This document shows positions 28,933 through 40,102 of a DNA stretch of 42,500 nt, in pieces. The position numbers and the translations under genes were made by a program. Source of the stretch: Rickettsiella massiliensis 20B (GTDB lineage Bacteria > Pseudomonadota > Gammaproteobacteria > Diplorickettsiales > Diplorickettsiaceae); NCBI RefSeq assembly GCF_000257395.1, contig NZ_AJGC01000002.1, positions 1 through 42,500 of the forward strand, given 5' to 3'. Position 1 is the first letter of the stretch. Every line of letters starts with the position of its first letter. The notes beneath the pieces were generated by a model, which saw only the letters and a list, made by a program, of their open reading frames with translations, was not told the DNA's origin and made no database searches.

Positions 28933-30760
28933 TTATAGTAAAAAAATAATGGAAAACAACAACACGCCTAGCAACATAATCCAAGCGTACTGGAAAAGAT
29001 AACCGGATTGCAGACGACGCAGCACTTGCGAAAACCAATTAATTCGTCGTGCGGATCCATCCACTAAATAGTTATCTAGAAAACGAGCATCCAGTTTAAA
29101 AAACCACTGTGCTAAACGCTGTCCACCGCGAACAAAGAACCACTCGTTGAATTCATCAAAACCATATTTATGAATAAGAATCTGATAAACCCAAGCAAAC
29201 CGCGCTTTTAAGCGAGCCGGCCAAGCCGGAAATTTGCGATACGCCAACCAGGCGCTACCGATTCCGAAGAATGCAAAAAGCGTCGCAGTATGTTGGATTA
29301 ACCTTACCGGCAAAGAAACAAGCTCAGTCGTCGTTTGCGTAGCCAATGAAGTTAAACTGACCACCGAAGTACTTAGTAAGCCTGCTTTTTTCAAAAATAA
29401 ATTCACTAATAAATAACCAGCAATCAAAGAAGGAATCGCTAAAGCAATTAAAGCAATTTGAATCACAGGCGGTGATTTTTCAACCGTTAACTCTTTAGGC
29501 AACGGTCCATGAAACACGACAAAGAAAACACGAAAGATATACAGTGCTGTAACGAATGCACCAATTAATACACAATAATACGCATAATGGGCCGCGGGCA
29601 ACGTCGATTCATGAACGGCATCAATAATCGCTTCTTTTGAGTAAAATCCAGAGAAAGGTGGAATCGCCGCTAACGCAAGTGCGCCAATGAGAAAACAGAG
29701 ATAAGTCAGCGGTAATCGTTTCCATAAACCACCCATTTTACGAATATCTTGTTGATGGTGAAGGCTTAAAATCACGGCGCCGGCGGCTAAAAAGAGCAAT
29801 GCTTTGAAAAAGGCGTGAGTAACTAAATTGAAAAATACCGGCAGTGTAAGCGGAAGCACCGAGTGCAACCATCATATAACCGAGTTGCGATAACGTCGAA
29901 TAGGCAATCACCCGTTTAATATCATTTTGCACCAATGCAACCAGGCCCATAAATAAAGCCGTCGTGCCCCCTAAGATCAGAATTAAGTTAAGGACTTCCG
30001 GTGAAGACTGGTAAAGAGGCGAAAGACGGGCAACCAGATAAACCCCAGCCGTGACCATGGTCGCGGCGTGAATTAACGCCGAGATAGGTGTGGGACCTTC
30101 CATCGATTCTGGCAACCAAACATGCAATGGTACCTGAGCCGATTTACCCATTGCACCGACAAACAATAGAAAACAAATCAACGTAATCAAACCACAATTC
30201 ACATTCGGCAATAGACGAACAGTGATGTCTTGAAACTGCGGCGCCAAATGAAAAACTTGCAAATAATCTAGGCTGCCAAAGTAACTAAACAGTAAGGCGA
30301 TACCGAGTAAAAATCCAAAATCACCGACTCGATTGACGAGAAAGGCTTTTAAACTCCCCGCATTTGCTGAGGGACGTTTAAACCAAAAACCAATTAATAA
30401 ATACGAAACAAGACCGACCGCCTCCCAACCAAAAAAGAGCTGCAAAAAATTATTAGCACTCACCAACATCAGCATCGCGAACGTAAACGCGGACATATAA
30501 CTAAAAAGCGTTAGAAAACCAATATTAAAACGAAATTTAGCAGTTAAATCCCAAAGATAAAGATTTGCATCGTAGGCAGCGCTGTGTAGAAAAAAAAATT
30601 GGTACGCAAAATAAAGCGAGAGTAGAAAAGACAAGGTGACGCCCAGCGTTGTCACCGAATGTGCGACACGCTGACTGACAGCTTTGCCACCCAGTCCTGC
30701 GATTAACGCGCCCAAGAGTGGAAAAGAAACTAATGCCAAGGTCAGTAATTGATAATTCAT
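28933..30760 (-). pseudogene. nuoL: NADH-quinone oxidoreductase subunit L (one frameshift)
   Basis: The largest antiporter-like subunit, about 609 aa when joined. The first part (30760 to about 29840) has the channel Glu in FGWEAVGLVSYLL and the block GAMGKSAQVPLHVWLPESMEGPTPISALIHAATMVTAGVYL. The second (about 29836-28933) starts NLVTHAFFKALLFLAAGAVI and carries the long C-terminal lateral helix to SIIFLL. One base fewer in the coding T5 tract at 29831-29835 gives GIFNLVTHAFFK. A single homopolymer change therefore separates it from an intact gene. Confidence 0.93.
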
Positions 30761-30764
30761 GTCA

Positions 30765-31070
30765 TTAACCTTTCAAACGATGCAACGCATCAATTTCAAT
30801 ATTTTTAAGTGTTCGGAATAAAACAATTAAAATTGCTAAGCCTATCGCTGTTTCAACTGCCGCCACAGCAAGGATAAAAAACACAAAAATTTGACCGGCT
30901 AAATCATTAAAATAATGTGAGAAAGCGATAAAGTTCAGATTGACTGCCAATAAAAGTAATTCAATACAAATCAACAAATTCAGGATATTTTTGTGATGGA
31001 TCATCAATCCAAATAACGCAACGCTAAACACCATCGCAGAAAGAATCAGATAATAACTAAGTGGTATCAT
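30765..31070 (-). CDS. nuoK: NADH-quinone oxidoreductase subunit K
   Basis: 101 aa, three membrane helices. Both conserved membrane glutamates are present, in [20 protein letters not shown] and [15 protein letters not shown]. Overlaps the nuoJ stop by four bases and precedes nuoL by four. Confidence 0.97.
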   Translation of the reverse strand: MIPLSYYLILSAMVFSVALFGLMIHHKNILNLLICIELLLLAVNLNFIAFSHYFNDLAGQIFVFFILAVAAVETAIGLAILIVLFRTLKNIEIDALHRLKG

Positions 31071-31666
31071 TTTTTTGACTGGGCCTCCATCTTAATAATT
31101 TGTAACCGTTCAGCTTTGGTGACTTGAATTTGAGTTTCTGAGGCAATCGATTTATTTAAGCGTTTGGTTTTTGCGCTTAATGCAATGGTCTCAATAATAG
31201 CGACGAGCAATAAAACACCGACAATTTCAAACGGATACGCGTAATGAGTATAGAGAATATCGCCTAAATCTTGTGTATTGTGTGGACTCAATGAAGCAAG
31301 ATGCCAAGTCGAGAAAGCGGTATCGGACCCCAACACGTAGCACAGCACAACGAGCAAAAGTACGGCGGTGACCAAGACATAAGGCCAATAGGGTGTAAAT
31401 CGCTTTTGTCCTTCGGCGACTTCCAAATTTAAAGTCATAATCACAAACAGGAATAACGTCATCACCGCGCCGACGTAAACAAGAATCAGCACGAGCCCTA
31501 AAAATTCGGCCGTTAATAAAATCCATAAACCTGCCGCGGCAAAAAAAGCCAACACTAACGCTAACGCGCAACGTACAGGATTACGAGAAAGCACAGTCAT
31601 CAAAGCCGCTACAATAAGTAACCCAGCAAAGAGAAAAAATATCAGTGACTGAATCGACATCGTCAT
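31067..31666 (-). CDS. nuoJ: NADH-quinone oxidoreductase subunit J
   Basis: 199 aa, five membrane helices. The family segment [25 protein letters not shown], containing the pi-bulge helix, is intact. The C-terminus is charged and cytoplasmic. It is separated from nuoI by 206 bases, the only sizeable gap in the operon. Confidence 0.96.
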   Translation of the reverse strand: MTMSIQSLIFFLFAGLLIVAALMTVLSRNPVRCALALVLAFFAAAGLWILLTAEFLGLVLILVYVGAVMTLFLFVIMTLNLEVAEGQKRFTPYWPYVLVTAVLLLVVLCYVLGSDTAFSTWHLASLSPHNTQDLGDILYTHYAYPFEIVGVLLLVAIIETIALSAKTKRLNKSIASETQIQVTKAERLQIIKMEAQSKK

Positions 31667-31872
31667 AAGGACACTACTAAAATTTCAGAAGAATACGTCA
31701 TGTTAGTTACCTAACCCCCCACAAGATACAACTTTTAGCCAAGTCAGGCTCGGGATAATGTGGCGAATTTTACTCTTTTTAAAAAAAATTACATTCATTT
31801 TTCTAGTTTTAAGTTCTTTATTTTTTGTCAAATCTCGTGCGGCCCATTCAAATAAAATAAGTAAATCTTCCT
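31667..31872. other. Gap between nuoI and nuoJ
   Basis: About 206 bases of non-coding DNA in an otherwise tightly overlapping operon. No gene or clear hairpin seen. It could hold an internal promoter for nuoJKLMN-dolP. Confidence 0.4.
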
Positions 31873-32373
31873 TTAACGGAACGGAGCATCTTCTGCTTTT
31901 TCTTCGGCAATTTGTTTTTCGTAATGATCGCCTAACGCCAATAATTTTTCTTTCGTCATGACTTGCTCGCCACGATTTTCAAAATGATAATGCGGGATAT
32001 TGGTTTCAACAATCGCATCGACCGGACAGGCTTCTTCACAAAATCCGCAATAGATACATTTAAATAAATCAATTTCATACAGTGTGGTTCGTCGAGAACC
32101 ATCATCTGGACGAGGTTCCGCTTCAATCGTAATCGCCAACGCTGGGCAAACCGCTTCGCACAGTTTACAGGCAATACAACGCTCTTCTCCATTCGGATAA
32201 CGACGCAAGGCATGTAATCCACGAAAGCGGACTGAACGCGGTGTTTCCTCTTCAGGAAATTGGATCGTCGTTTTTTTCTTAAACAAATGACGTCCCGTAA
32301 TACCCAGGCCTTTTAAGAGTTCCCAGAGGGTATACGTTTTAAATGTATGGACTGCTTTTTTAATCAAGTTCAT
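31873..32373 (-). CDS. nuoI: NADH-quinone oxidoreductase subunit I
   Basis: 166 aa ferredoxin-like subunit holding two 4Fe-4S clusters (N6a, N6b). Both binding motifs are complete: [12 protein letters not shown] (about 66-77) and [12 protein letters not shown] (about 105-116). Its start overlaps the nuoH stop by four bases. Confidence 0.97.
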   Translation of the reverse strand: MNLIKKAVHTFKTYTLWELLKGLGITGRHLFKKKTTIQFPEEETPRSVRFRGLHALRRYPNGEERCIACKLCEAVCPALAITIEAEPRPDDGSRRTTLYEIDLFKCIYCGFCEEACPVDAIVETNIPHYHFENRGEQVMTKEKLLALGDHYEKQIAEEKAEDAPFR

Positions 32374-33419
32374 GTGCTAAACCACGGAGCTAATTTAAAT
32401 TGTACGGCTATCGCAACCACCGCGATCCAGAATAAGGTAACCGGTATTAAAATTTTCCAACCTAAACGCATCAGTTGATCGTAGCGATAACGTGGAAACG
32501 TGGCACGGGCCCAAATAAATAACCAAAGGAAACTCGCCATTTTGATAAACAACCAAGCGATCCCCGGCACCCAAAAAAATAAGGCTTCTAAAAAAGGAAT
32601 TCCCTGAAACGGAGATAACCAGCCACCAAAAAATAGTAACGAAGCAATCGCCGCAATCAAAATCATATTCATGTATTCGGCAAGGAAAAACAGCGCGAAA
32701 GCCACACCGGAATACTCGACATGAAAGCCCGCAACAATTTCAGACTCCCCTTCGGCCAAATCAAATGGCGCACGATTTGTTTCTGCCACGCCTGAAATCC
32801 AGTAGGTAACAAATAAGGGTAATAAAGGTAACCAAAACCAATGCCAAAAACCGCCTTGTTGTTTCAGAACAATCTCCTGGAGATTCATTGAGCCGGCAGC
32901 CAATAAAACACCGACAAAAGCAAACCCCATGGCGATTTCATACGAAATCGTCTGTGCCGCGGCACGTAACGCACCCAGCAAGGCATATTTTGAATTGGTC
33001 GCCCAACCCGCAATTAAAATACCGTAAACGCCAAGGGACGTAATCGCAAATAAATACAGTACACCAGCATTAATTTGCGCCAACGCCATCCGCTCACTAA
33101 AAGGAACAACGGCCCAAGCGGCTAACGCCGGTGCAATAGTAATAATTGGTGCCAAAATAAATAAACGGCGATTGGCTTCAGTGGGAAGAATAATTTCTTT
33201 GGTCAGGAGTTTCACTACATCGGCGATGGGTTGTAAAAAACCAAACGGTCCAACACGATTCGGTCCAATTCGCGATTGAATATAACCTATTCCCTTGCGC
33301 TCGATAAAAGTCAAATAAGCAACCGTAAGCAATAACGGAATCGTAATACAAACGATTAATCCAAACCGGGAGATGCGCCTCACCTCGCCCTTGTACAACG
33401 CGGACGACTTGTCCTGCAC
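32370..33419 (-). CDS. nuoH: NADH-quinone oxidoreductase subunit H, N-terminus replaced
   Basis: Quinone-site membrane subunit. From residue 20 the sequence is normal: [46 protein letters not shown], and the acidic loop [27 protein letters not shown]. The first 18 or so residues (from GTG 33419) are not NuoH sequence. They are nuoG DNA read in another frame, because a deletion has joined the end of nuoG to the middle of the first NuoH helix. About a dozen native N-terminal residues and the native start are missing. The remaining 330 residues are uninterrupted. Whether the new GTG supports expression is unknown. Confidence 0.9.
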   Translation of the reverse strand: MQDKSSALYKGEVRRISRFGLIVCITIPLLLTVAYLTFIERKGIGYIQSRIGPNRVGPFGFLQPIADVVKLLTKEIILPTEANRRLFILAPIITIAPALAAWAVVPFSERMALAQINAGVLYLFAITSLGVYGILIAGWATNSKYALLGALRAAAQTISYEIAMGFAFVGVLLAAGSMNLQEIVLKQQGGFWHWFWLPLLPLFVTYWISGVAETNRAPFDLAEGESEIVAGFHVEYSGVAFALFFLAEYMNMILIAAIASLLFFGGWLSPFQGIPFLEALFFWVPGIAWLFIKMASFLWLFIWARATFPRYRYDQLMRLGWKILIPVTLFWIAVVAIAVQFKLAPWFST

Positions 33420-35617
33420 TGAGTTGCCGTTGGTGCGCTAAAACACTATTTATAGTAATACCGATAGAATCACTTGCCGCCGAATTTTGTAACGCGGTTG
33501 ATCGGCGAACGAGACTATCCGCTTGATAAAGTGGCCATTCGGTGACGTTGAATACCCGTAAACGCACCAAAGTCCGCAAGATTGGTTAATCCGGCAAGTG
33601 TCGACAGCGTTGAAGGCATCACCACCTCAGGTTTTTGTTTTACTGCTTCTAACTCAGACTGAATAAATTGATGAGTAGCTTGATCAAAGTCATCTAAATC
33701 CAGTAATTGACCTAACGTTTGTAAAATTTCCCAACCGGGTTTGGCTTGTCCTAAGGGTGGAATCACGGGCGTTGTTGAATTCCAGCCAAATTGACGTAGC
33801 TCCCTTCCGTTTCGGCAAACGTTGCCATCGGTAAAAGAACCTGCGCATGATTGAGCAGTGATTTCGATTTAAAAGAAGATAACGCAATCACCCATTCCGC
33901 TTGTCGCAACGCATGGGTCACTTGTGAAGAGTTGGCACAATCGAGCGGTGGTTCAATGTTAACAAGAAAATAAGCTTTCAGCGCCGCATTAATCATTTCA
34001 TGGGCAGCTAATCCCGGTGTCGCAATATCGATACCACCGGCTAAACGATGTGGAACCGCACCCGCCCAGTAAGCACCGGCACTATTTGCACCTTCGGTCA
34101 GAAAAATCAGGCGTGCGCCGGTTTGTGTCGTAATACAGCGAGCAAGCTGACGAATGAGTGCCGCCTGGGGATGATTATGTGCCAAAGCACCCAATATCAC
34201 CGTGGTTTTTTCAACTTTCAATTCTTCAGCAATGTTGCGATGCTGCGCAGTGACGGTGATGTCAGACCACTCTTTAGGCAGGATAGTTTCCTGACAAGCT
34301 AATGCTTTAATTAAGGCAATTAATTGTAAGACAAGCTGGTGAGGTGGCACCACAATCGATTCGGTTAAAGGAAATGATACACCGATCGCTACACAATGAA
34401 TACTCGTTATTTTTGCCCCGGACAAATACGCTTTGCGTAAGCGATGTGCCGCTAAAGGTTGTTCACGCTGGATATTTGAACCAATCAATAACACAGATTG
34501 CTGCTGCTCCAATTCAGGAAGCGGAATTCCCGGTAAATAGAGCGGCAAGCTGGATTGATCCGAGGTATCGGTTTGATGTAGACGATGATCAATATGTTGG
34601 CTACCTAGGCCTCGCCATAATTTTTGGAGTAAATAACATTCTTCGGTGGTACTACTGGGTGAAATTAAAGCACCCATCGATTGAGGGCCATACTTTTGGC
34701 GTATTTTTTTTAAACCCTGCACGGCTTTTTCTAAAGCGGTATCCCAATCGACAATAAACCACTGCCCGTTTTCTTTAATATAGGGTTTGGTTAAACGCTC
34801 AGTACTGTGAATCGCCAAATAACTATAACGATCGCGATCAGATAACCAAGTTTCATTAATCGCTTCATTCTCTCTCGGTACTGCGCGCATCACTTGATTG
34901 CGACGGGTATGTAAATAAATATTTGAACCTAAACAATCATGTGGCGCAATGGAAGGTAATTGTTGTAACTCCCAAGCTCGAGCACTAAAACGAAACGGTT
35001 TCGAAGTCAGTGCACCGACTGGACATAAATCAATGATATTACCCGATAGTTCAGATTCTAAACTTTGTGATTTGTAAATTTTCACCCCGATACATCGTAC
35101 CGAGTTCTTTTAAGCCCGCTATTTCCTGGCCAAAACGCACACAGCGCGTACATTGAATACAGCGCGTCATTTCGGTCGCAATCAGACTGCCTAAATTATC
35201 ATCCTTAACTGAACGCTTCCCTTCCGTAAAACGCGAAATCGATTGGCCATATCCCAATGATAAATCTTGAAGTTCACATTCGCCCCCTTGATCACAAATC
35301 GGACAGTCAAGAGGATGATTAATTAATAAAAATTCCATTACTGCGCGTTGTGCTTCTTTCGCCTTTGGGGAAGTGGTGAAGATTTTCATTCCCGCCGTCA
35401 CGGGGGTTGCACAAGCAGGTAACGGCTTACCCGATTTTTCGACTTCCACCAAACACATCCGGCAATTGGCAGCAATTGAAAGCTTTTTGTGATAACAAAA
35501 ACGGGGAATATAAATGCCTACTTTATCAGCCGCTTCAATAATGGTTGTGTTTTGCTCGACATGCAACAAACGGCCGTCGATTTCAATTTCGATTATATTT
35601 TTCACGTTAAAACTCAC
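33364..35617 (-). pseudogene. nuoG: NADH-quinone oxidoreductase subunit G (broken in several places)
   Basis: The iron-sulfur subunit of the NADH arm. The N-terminal cluster ligands are all present: [16 protein letters not shown] (N1b), [10 protein letters not shown] and CIQCTRC (N5/N4 region), and the region after CLGSNIYLHTR follows in a second frame. Frame breaks: about 35060-35085 (between MYRGENLQI and SLESELSGN), about 33790 (after EGSYVNL), about 33555 (before FNVTEWPLYQADSLVRR), and the 3' end at 33364, where the sequence GRGEAHLPV runs directly into nuoH. About 35-40 C-terminal residues and the stop are missing. The first two breaks seem to lack more than one base. It starts by overlapping the nuoF stop. 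Confidence 0.9.
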
Positions 35618-36872
35618 TCATGGGTATCACCCACGGGACAGCGTTTATGTTGAATATGGTCAATAAAATCCTGACGAAAATGCTTAATAAAACTTTGGAC
35701 AGGCATCGCTGCGGCATCTCCCAACGCGCAAATCGTATGCCCCATAATTTTCCCAGCCACACTGGTCAGTAAATCGAGATCTTCCATACGCCCTTCCCCG
35801 TTTTCAATACGATGCAAGACACGCCACATCCATCCCGTTCCCTCGCGACAAGGCGTACATTGTCCGCAGGACTCTTCTTTATAAAAATGGGCAATTCGAG
35901 TTAATACTTTCACCATACAGGTGGTGTCATCCATTACAATTACCGCGCCTGAACCCAACATCGAACCCGCTTTGCTGATCGAATCATAATCCATATCGGT
36001 ATTGAGCATGATATCGCCAGGCCGGGAATCACGGCTTTTAATTTACGCCCGGCATAGACCCCCCCGGCTAATTTCAACAATTCCGCAAAAGGAGTGCCTA
36101 ATGGAATTTCAAAATTACCGGGCCGTTCAACATGGCCGCTGACACTAAATAATTTACAGCCACCATTATTAGGCTTACCCAACTCTAAAAACCATTGTCC
36201 ACCTTGCTGTAAAATGACCGGAACTGAAGCAAGTGTTTCCGTATTGTTGATGGTCGTTGGCCGGCCATATAAACCATAATTCGCCGGAAAAGGAGGTTTA
36301 AAGCGCGGAAATCCTTTTTTACCTTCCAAAGATTCCATTAAAGCGGTTTCTTCACCGCAAATATAAGCGCCGGCACCGAGATGATTATGTAACTGAAAAT
36401 CAAACCCTGAACCCAACAGATTTTTACCGAGATAACCGGCCGCGCGTGCTTCTTGCAGCGCGGCTTCGCAACGCACAAACGGTTCATGATACTCACCACG
36501 AATATAGTTATACCCAACCGTCGCACCCATGACATAACCAGCAATAATCATTCCCTCAATCAACTGATGGGGATTAAAACGTAAAATATCACGATCTTTA
36601 CACGTACCGGGCTCACCCTCATCCGAGTTACACAACACATATTTTTGTCCCGGTGCGGCACGGGTAATAAAACTCCATTTCAAACCAGTTGGAAAACCTG
36701 CCCCGCCTCGACCACGTAAACAAGCGGTTTTTAATTCAGCAATGATCTGCTCTGGCGCAACGTTTTCTCGCAAAATTTTTTCAAGGACTTGATAGCCTCC
36801 GACTTGACGATAGCTGGCTAAACTCCAAGGTTCTTCTAAATGTAAAGTCCGAAAACAAATGTCATTGGCCAT
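35614..36872 (-). pseudogene. nuoF: NADH-quinone oxidoreductase subunit F (internal deletion with frameshift)
   Basis: Binds NADH, FMN and cluster N3. FMN/NADH site [15 protein letters not shown] and the block [25 protein letters not shown] are intact in the first frame (36872 to about 36020). The second frame (from about 36015) holds the N3 ligands ESCGQCTPCREG and HTICALGD. At about 36018-36022 the family sequence LKAVIPGGSSxPVLP is cut after IPG and resumes at [14 protein letters not shown], so about 22-25 bp are gone and the frame is lost. The start ATG overlaps the end of the NuoDE gene by 11 bases. Confidence 0.93.
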
Positions 36873-38580
36873 TTAATTCATCCAAAATTTCGTCTGTTTT
36901 TTGTGGCGTTAAATTTTCATAGTAACGCTCACCAATATGTATGACCGGTGCATTGACACACGCGCCCAAACATTCCACTTCTTTTAAAGTGAACTGGCCA
37001 TCGGCTGTGGTTTGTCCCCAATCAATCTGCAAACGCTGTTTTAAATGCTGGACAATTTTATCGCAACCTTTGAGCATACAAGAAATATTGGTACACACGG
37101 CAATTTTATGACGTCCAACCGGCGCAAGTTCATACATCGAATAAAACGTTGCCACTTCATACGCCACCACGCGCGACATGTTCAGATAATCAGCCACAGC
37201 ATCGATTAACTCTCGAGATAAATAACCTTGATTCGACGCTTGTGCTAAAGTCAGCGCAGGTAATACGGCCGATTGACGGCGCTCTGGCGGATACTTTTCA
37301 ACCCGCTGATCAATCGCCGCTTTGAGTGATTCGGTCAACAAATCAGCAGGAGTTATTAAGCTGGAAAGGATAGCCACTAAATCGGCAATCATATGCCCGG
37401 AAACCAGTTCATTTAACGCAGCCAGATGTGGAAAACCGGCCGCGCGAATTTTAACACGGTACGGTTTATTGGCGCCGTCTGAAACCAAATAAATACCAAA
37501 TTCGCCTTTTGGATGCTCAATTGCCGCATAAGCTTCTCCAGGAGGCGTACAATACCCTTCTGTAAACAACTTAAAGTGATGAATTAAAGATTCCATGTCT
37601 TCTTTCATTTCAACTCGGTTTGGCGGCGCAATTTTATGATCCGTAATCATGACCGGGCCCGGATGCTGACGTAACCAAGCAATACACTGTTGAATAATCC
37701 GTGTGGATTGGCGCATTTCTTCGACACGAATCAAATAACGATCGTAGCAATCGCCTTGACGACCAATAGGAATATCAAAATCGAGCTGATCATAAACTTC
37801 GTAAGGCTGCTTTTTACGCAGATCCCAAGCCACCCCAGACCCCCGTAAAATCGGACCAGTACAACCTAACTGTACAGCACGTTCTGGAGTCAGCACGCCG
37901 ATACCAACAGTTCGTTGTTTCCAAATGCGGTTATCTGTGAGCAAATTTTCATACTCATCAATACACTGCGGGAAACGATTTGCAAAATCCGTGAGAAAAT
38001 CGAGCAACCCTCCCTCGCGGTTGGCATTCATCTTTTGAACATCTTTTTTATTATGCCATTTAGAAACTTTATATTGTGGCATCTTGTTCGGCAAATCACG
38101 GTAAACACCACCGGGTCGGTAATACGTGGCATGCATACGTGAACCGGATACCGCTTCATAACAGTCGATTAAATCCTCACGCTCACGAAAACAATAAAGA
38201 AACACGGTCATCGCCCCAATATCTAAGGCATGTGCACCCAACCATAACAAGTGATTCAAAATCCGGGTCACTTCATCAAATAAAACACGAATGTATTGCG
38301 CACGTTGCGGAGGAGTAATTCCGAGCAGTTTTTCAATGGCTAACACATACGCATGTTCATTACACATCATCGAAACATAATCGAGGCGGTCCATATAACC
38401 AATACTTTGATTATATGGTTTCGATTCAGCAAGTTTTTCTGTTGCACGATGCAATAAACCAATATGTGGATCTGCAGATTGGATCACCTCACCGTCCAGC
38501 TCTAAAATCAGACGTAATACCCCATGCGCGGCGGGATGTTGTGGACCAAAATTTAAGGTGTAATTACGAATTTCAGGCAT
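36862..38580 (-). CDS. nuoDE: Fused NADH-quinone oxidoreductase subunits D and E
   Basis: A single open frame of 572 codons. ATG 38580 is chosen over an upstream in-frame start at 38613 because [20 protein letters not shown] is the usual NuoD start, GGAG lies 8 bases before it, and it overlaps the nuoC stop. Residues 1-405 are NuoD (49-kDa quinone-site subunit) up to [11 protein letters not shown]; the normal ending GTQDIVFGEVDR is missing, exactly 12 residues short of the usual 417. From residue 406 NuoE (24-kDa, 2Fe-2S cluster N1a) follows, with ligands in CTNISC and ECLGAC. The join at about 37365 is in frame. It most likely arose by a deletion spanning the nuoD stop and nuoE start. In complex I the two subunits are far apart (quinone site and NADH arm), so a covalent fusion should be hard to assemble. 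Confidence 0.9.
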   Translation of the reverse strand: MPEIRNYTLNFGPQHPAAHGVLRLILELDGEVIQSADPHIGLLHRATEKLAESKPYNQSIGYMDRLDYVSMMCNEHAYVLAIEKLLGITPPQRAQYIRVLFDEVTRILNHLLWLGAHALDIGAMTVFLYCFREREDLIDCYEAVSGSRMHATYYRPGGVYRDLPNKMPQYKVSKWHNKKDVQKMNANREGGLLDFLTDFANRFPQCIDEYENLLTDNRIWKQRTVGIGVLTPERAVQLGCTGPILRGSGVAWDLRKKQPYEVYDQLDFDIPIGRQGDCYDRYLIRVEEMRQSTRIIQQCIAWLRQHPGPVMITDHKIAPPNRVEMKEDMESLIHHFKLFTEGYCTPPGEAYAAIEHPKGEFGIYLVSDGANKPYRVKIRAAGFPHLAALNELVSGHMIADLVAILSSLITPADLLTESLKAAIDQRVEKYPPERRQSAVLPALTLAQASNQGYLSRELIDAVADYLNMSRVVAYEVATFYSMYELAPVGRHKIAVCTNISCMLKGCDKIVQHLKQRLQIDWGQTTADGQFTLKEVECLGACVNAPVIHIGERYYENLTPQKTDEILDELNGQ

Positions 38581-39271
38581 CGGTTTGCTCCGATGAAGGG
38601 TTAAGCGGCGCATGGTTTGAAGGGGGGCGAATCGTCTTCGGAACTAATGTACGCGGCACAATAGTGACTGGCTGATAAATGACGCGTCCTTGTTCTGCAT
38701 CATAACGCACTTCAACGTGTCCGCTAAGTGGAAAATCTTTACGAAAAGGATGACCGACAAAACCGTAATCAGTGAGTAAGCGTCGTAAATCGGGGTGGCC
38801 TGCAAATAAAACCCCGTATAAGTCAAACGCTTCACGTTCATACCAATTTGCTGCCGGCCAAATTGCATTGACCGACACCACCGTAGGCGGTTCACCTTCT
38901 ACAAACACACGTAATCGTAAACGATGATTATGTGTCAAAGACAGCAAGTGGTAAACGACTGCAAAACGCGGCTTATCCCACACTACGGGTTGGCTTTGGC
39001 GACTCTTATCCACAGCACGCTCAAACCCCGTTAATGTGGCTGGACGAGTTTTCCATTCTGTAATCCCGTAGTCTTGATAATCAACGACACAAATATCAAC
39101 TAACAATTCAAACTTAAAAACGGGGTCATCACGCAATCGATAACTGACTTCTTGCAAATCACACGCCATCAGTTCCAGAGTAATTTCATCTCGCTCACTC
39201 GTTACGGCACTTATCGACTTTTCAAAGTGAGCAACAAGGCGTTGTGTCAATTCAGTTAGGTATTCAGACAT
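38573..39271 (-). CDS. nuoC: NADH-quinone oxidoreductase subunit C
   Basis: About 232 aa from ATG 39271 (an alternative GTG lies at 39280). The signature region [42 protein letters not shown] is complete. After it comes a short Pro-rich tail. Overlaps the nuoB stop and the nuoD start, as expected in a tight operon. Confidence 0.96.
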   Translation of the reverse strand: MSEYLTELTQRLVAHFEKSISAVTSERDEITLELMACDLQEVSYRLRDDPVFKFELLVDICVVDYQDYGITEWKTRPATLTGFERAVDKSRQSQPVVWDKPRFAVVYHLLSLTHNHRLRLRVFVEGEPPTVVSVNAIWPAANWYEREAFDLYGVLFAGHPDLRRLLTDYGFVGHPFRKDFPLSGHVEVRYDAEQGRVIYQPVTIVPRTLVPKTIRPPSNHAPLNPSSEQTDA

Positions 39272-39755
39272 GATCACCACGCTCGATAAAACGGGTTTTC
39301 TTTATTTTATTTTGTAATTGCATAACACCATAGACTAACGCTTCGGCCGTAGGTGGACATCCTGGGACATAAACGTCCACCGGAACAATGCGATCACATC
39401 CGCGAACCACCGAATAAGAATAATGGTAATAGCCTCCGCCATTGGCACAAGAGCCCATTGAAATCACCCAGCGCGGCTCCGCCATTTGATCGTAGACTTT
39501 ACGCAACGCTGGAGCCATTTTGTTACACAGAGTTCCGGCGACAATCATCACATCCGATTGCCGTGGACTGGGCCGAAACACGACACCAAAGCGATCTAAA
39601 TCGTAACGGGATGCGGCAGAGTGCATCATTTCTACTGCACAACACGCCAAACCAAACGACATCGGCCAAAGTGAGCCACTGCGTGCCCAAGCGAGGAGTT
39701 TGTCAAGCGATGTGGTGACAAAGCCTTGTTGTTGTAATACAGACTCTATTCCCAT
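39264..39755 (-). CDS. nuoB: NADH-quinone oxidoreductase subunit B
   Basis: Carries cluster N2 next to the quinone site. All four ligands are visible: the CC pair in [12 protein letters not shown], the Cys in [10 protein letters not shown] and in [14 protein letters not shown] 39755 ([12 protein letters not shown]) is preferred; an upstream in-frame ATG at 39776 would add seven residues and overlap nuoA further. Confidence 0.97.
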   Translation of the reverse strand: MGIESVLQQQGFVTTSLDKLLAWARSGSLWPMSFGLACCAVEMMHSAASRYDLDRFGVVFRPSPRQSDVMIVAGTLCNKMAPALRKVYDQMAEPRWVISMGSCANGGGYYHYSYSVVRGCDRIVPVDVYVPGCPPTAEALVYGVMQLQNKIKKTRFIERGDHV

Positions 39756-40102
39756 GTCAGAGCCCCCTTTTTCCACTCATAAATAAAACCAATTAAAAGT
39801 AGTCCAAGAAAAAGTCCCATTGCAGATAAGCCCGCTAGGCCGATACGCCTTAATGAAACCGCCCAAGGAAATAAAAAAGCCGTTTCTAAATCAAAAATAA
39901 TAAACAAGATAGCAATTAAATAGTAGCGAATATCAAAAGGAAGGCGTGCATTACCAACCCCAGGAAAACCACACTCATAAGGTGAGAGCTTGGCCACATC
40001 GGGGCGATGAGGGGAGGCGCTACGACCAAGCAACAGCGCAACGATCCCGATAAATAGGCCAAAAGCCATAAAAATCAGAATTGAAAAATAGGGTTGCAAC
40101 AT
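39746..40102 (-). CDS. nuoA: NADH-quinone oxidoreductase subunit A
   Basis: 118 aa, three membrane helices. Family blocks SPYECGF and [25 protein letters not shown] are intact, with the quinone-loop Cys in ECGF. First gene of the operon; the upstream 580 bases contain its promoter. Confidence 0.97.
   Translation of the reverse strand: MLQPYFSILIFMAFGLFIGIVALLLGRSASPHRPDVAKLSPYECGFPGVGNARLPFDIRYYLIAILFIIFDLETAFLFPWAVSLRRIGLAGLSAMGLFLGLLLIGFIYEWKKGALTWE

Noticed and set aside
31758-31961. Plus-strand frame with a hydrophobic start in the nuoI-nuoJ gap
   Set aside because: It runs antisense into nuoI for more than a third of its length and has no similarity to anything recognised; most likely chance.
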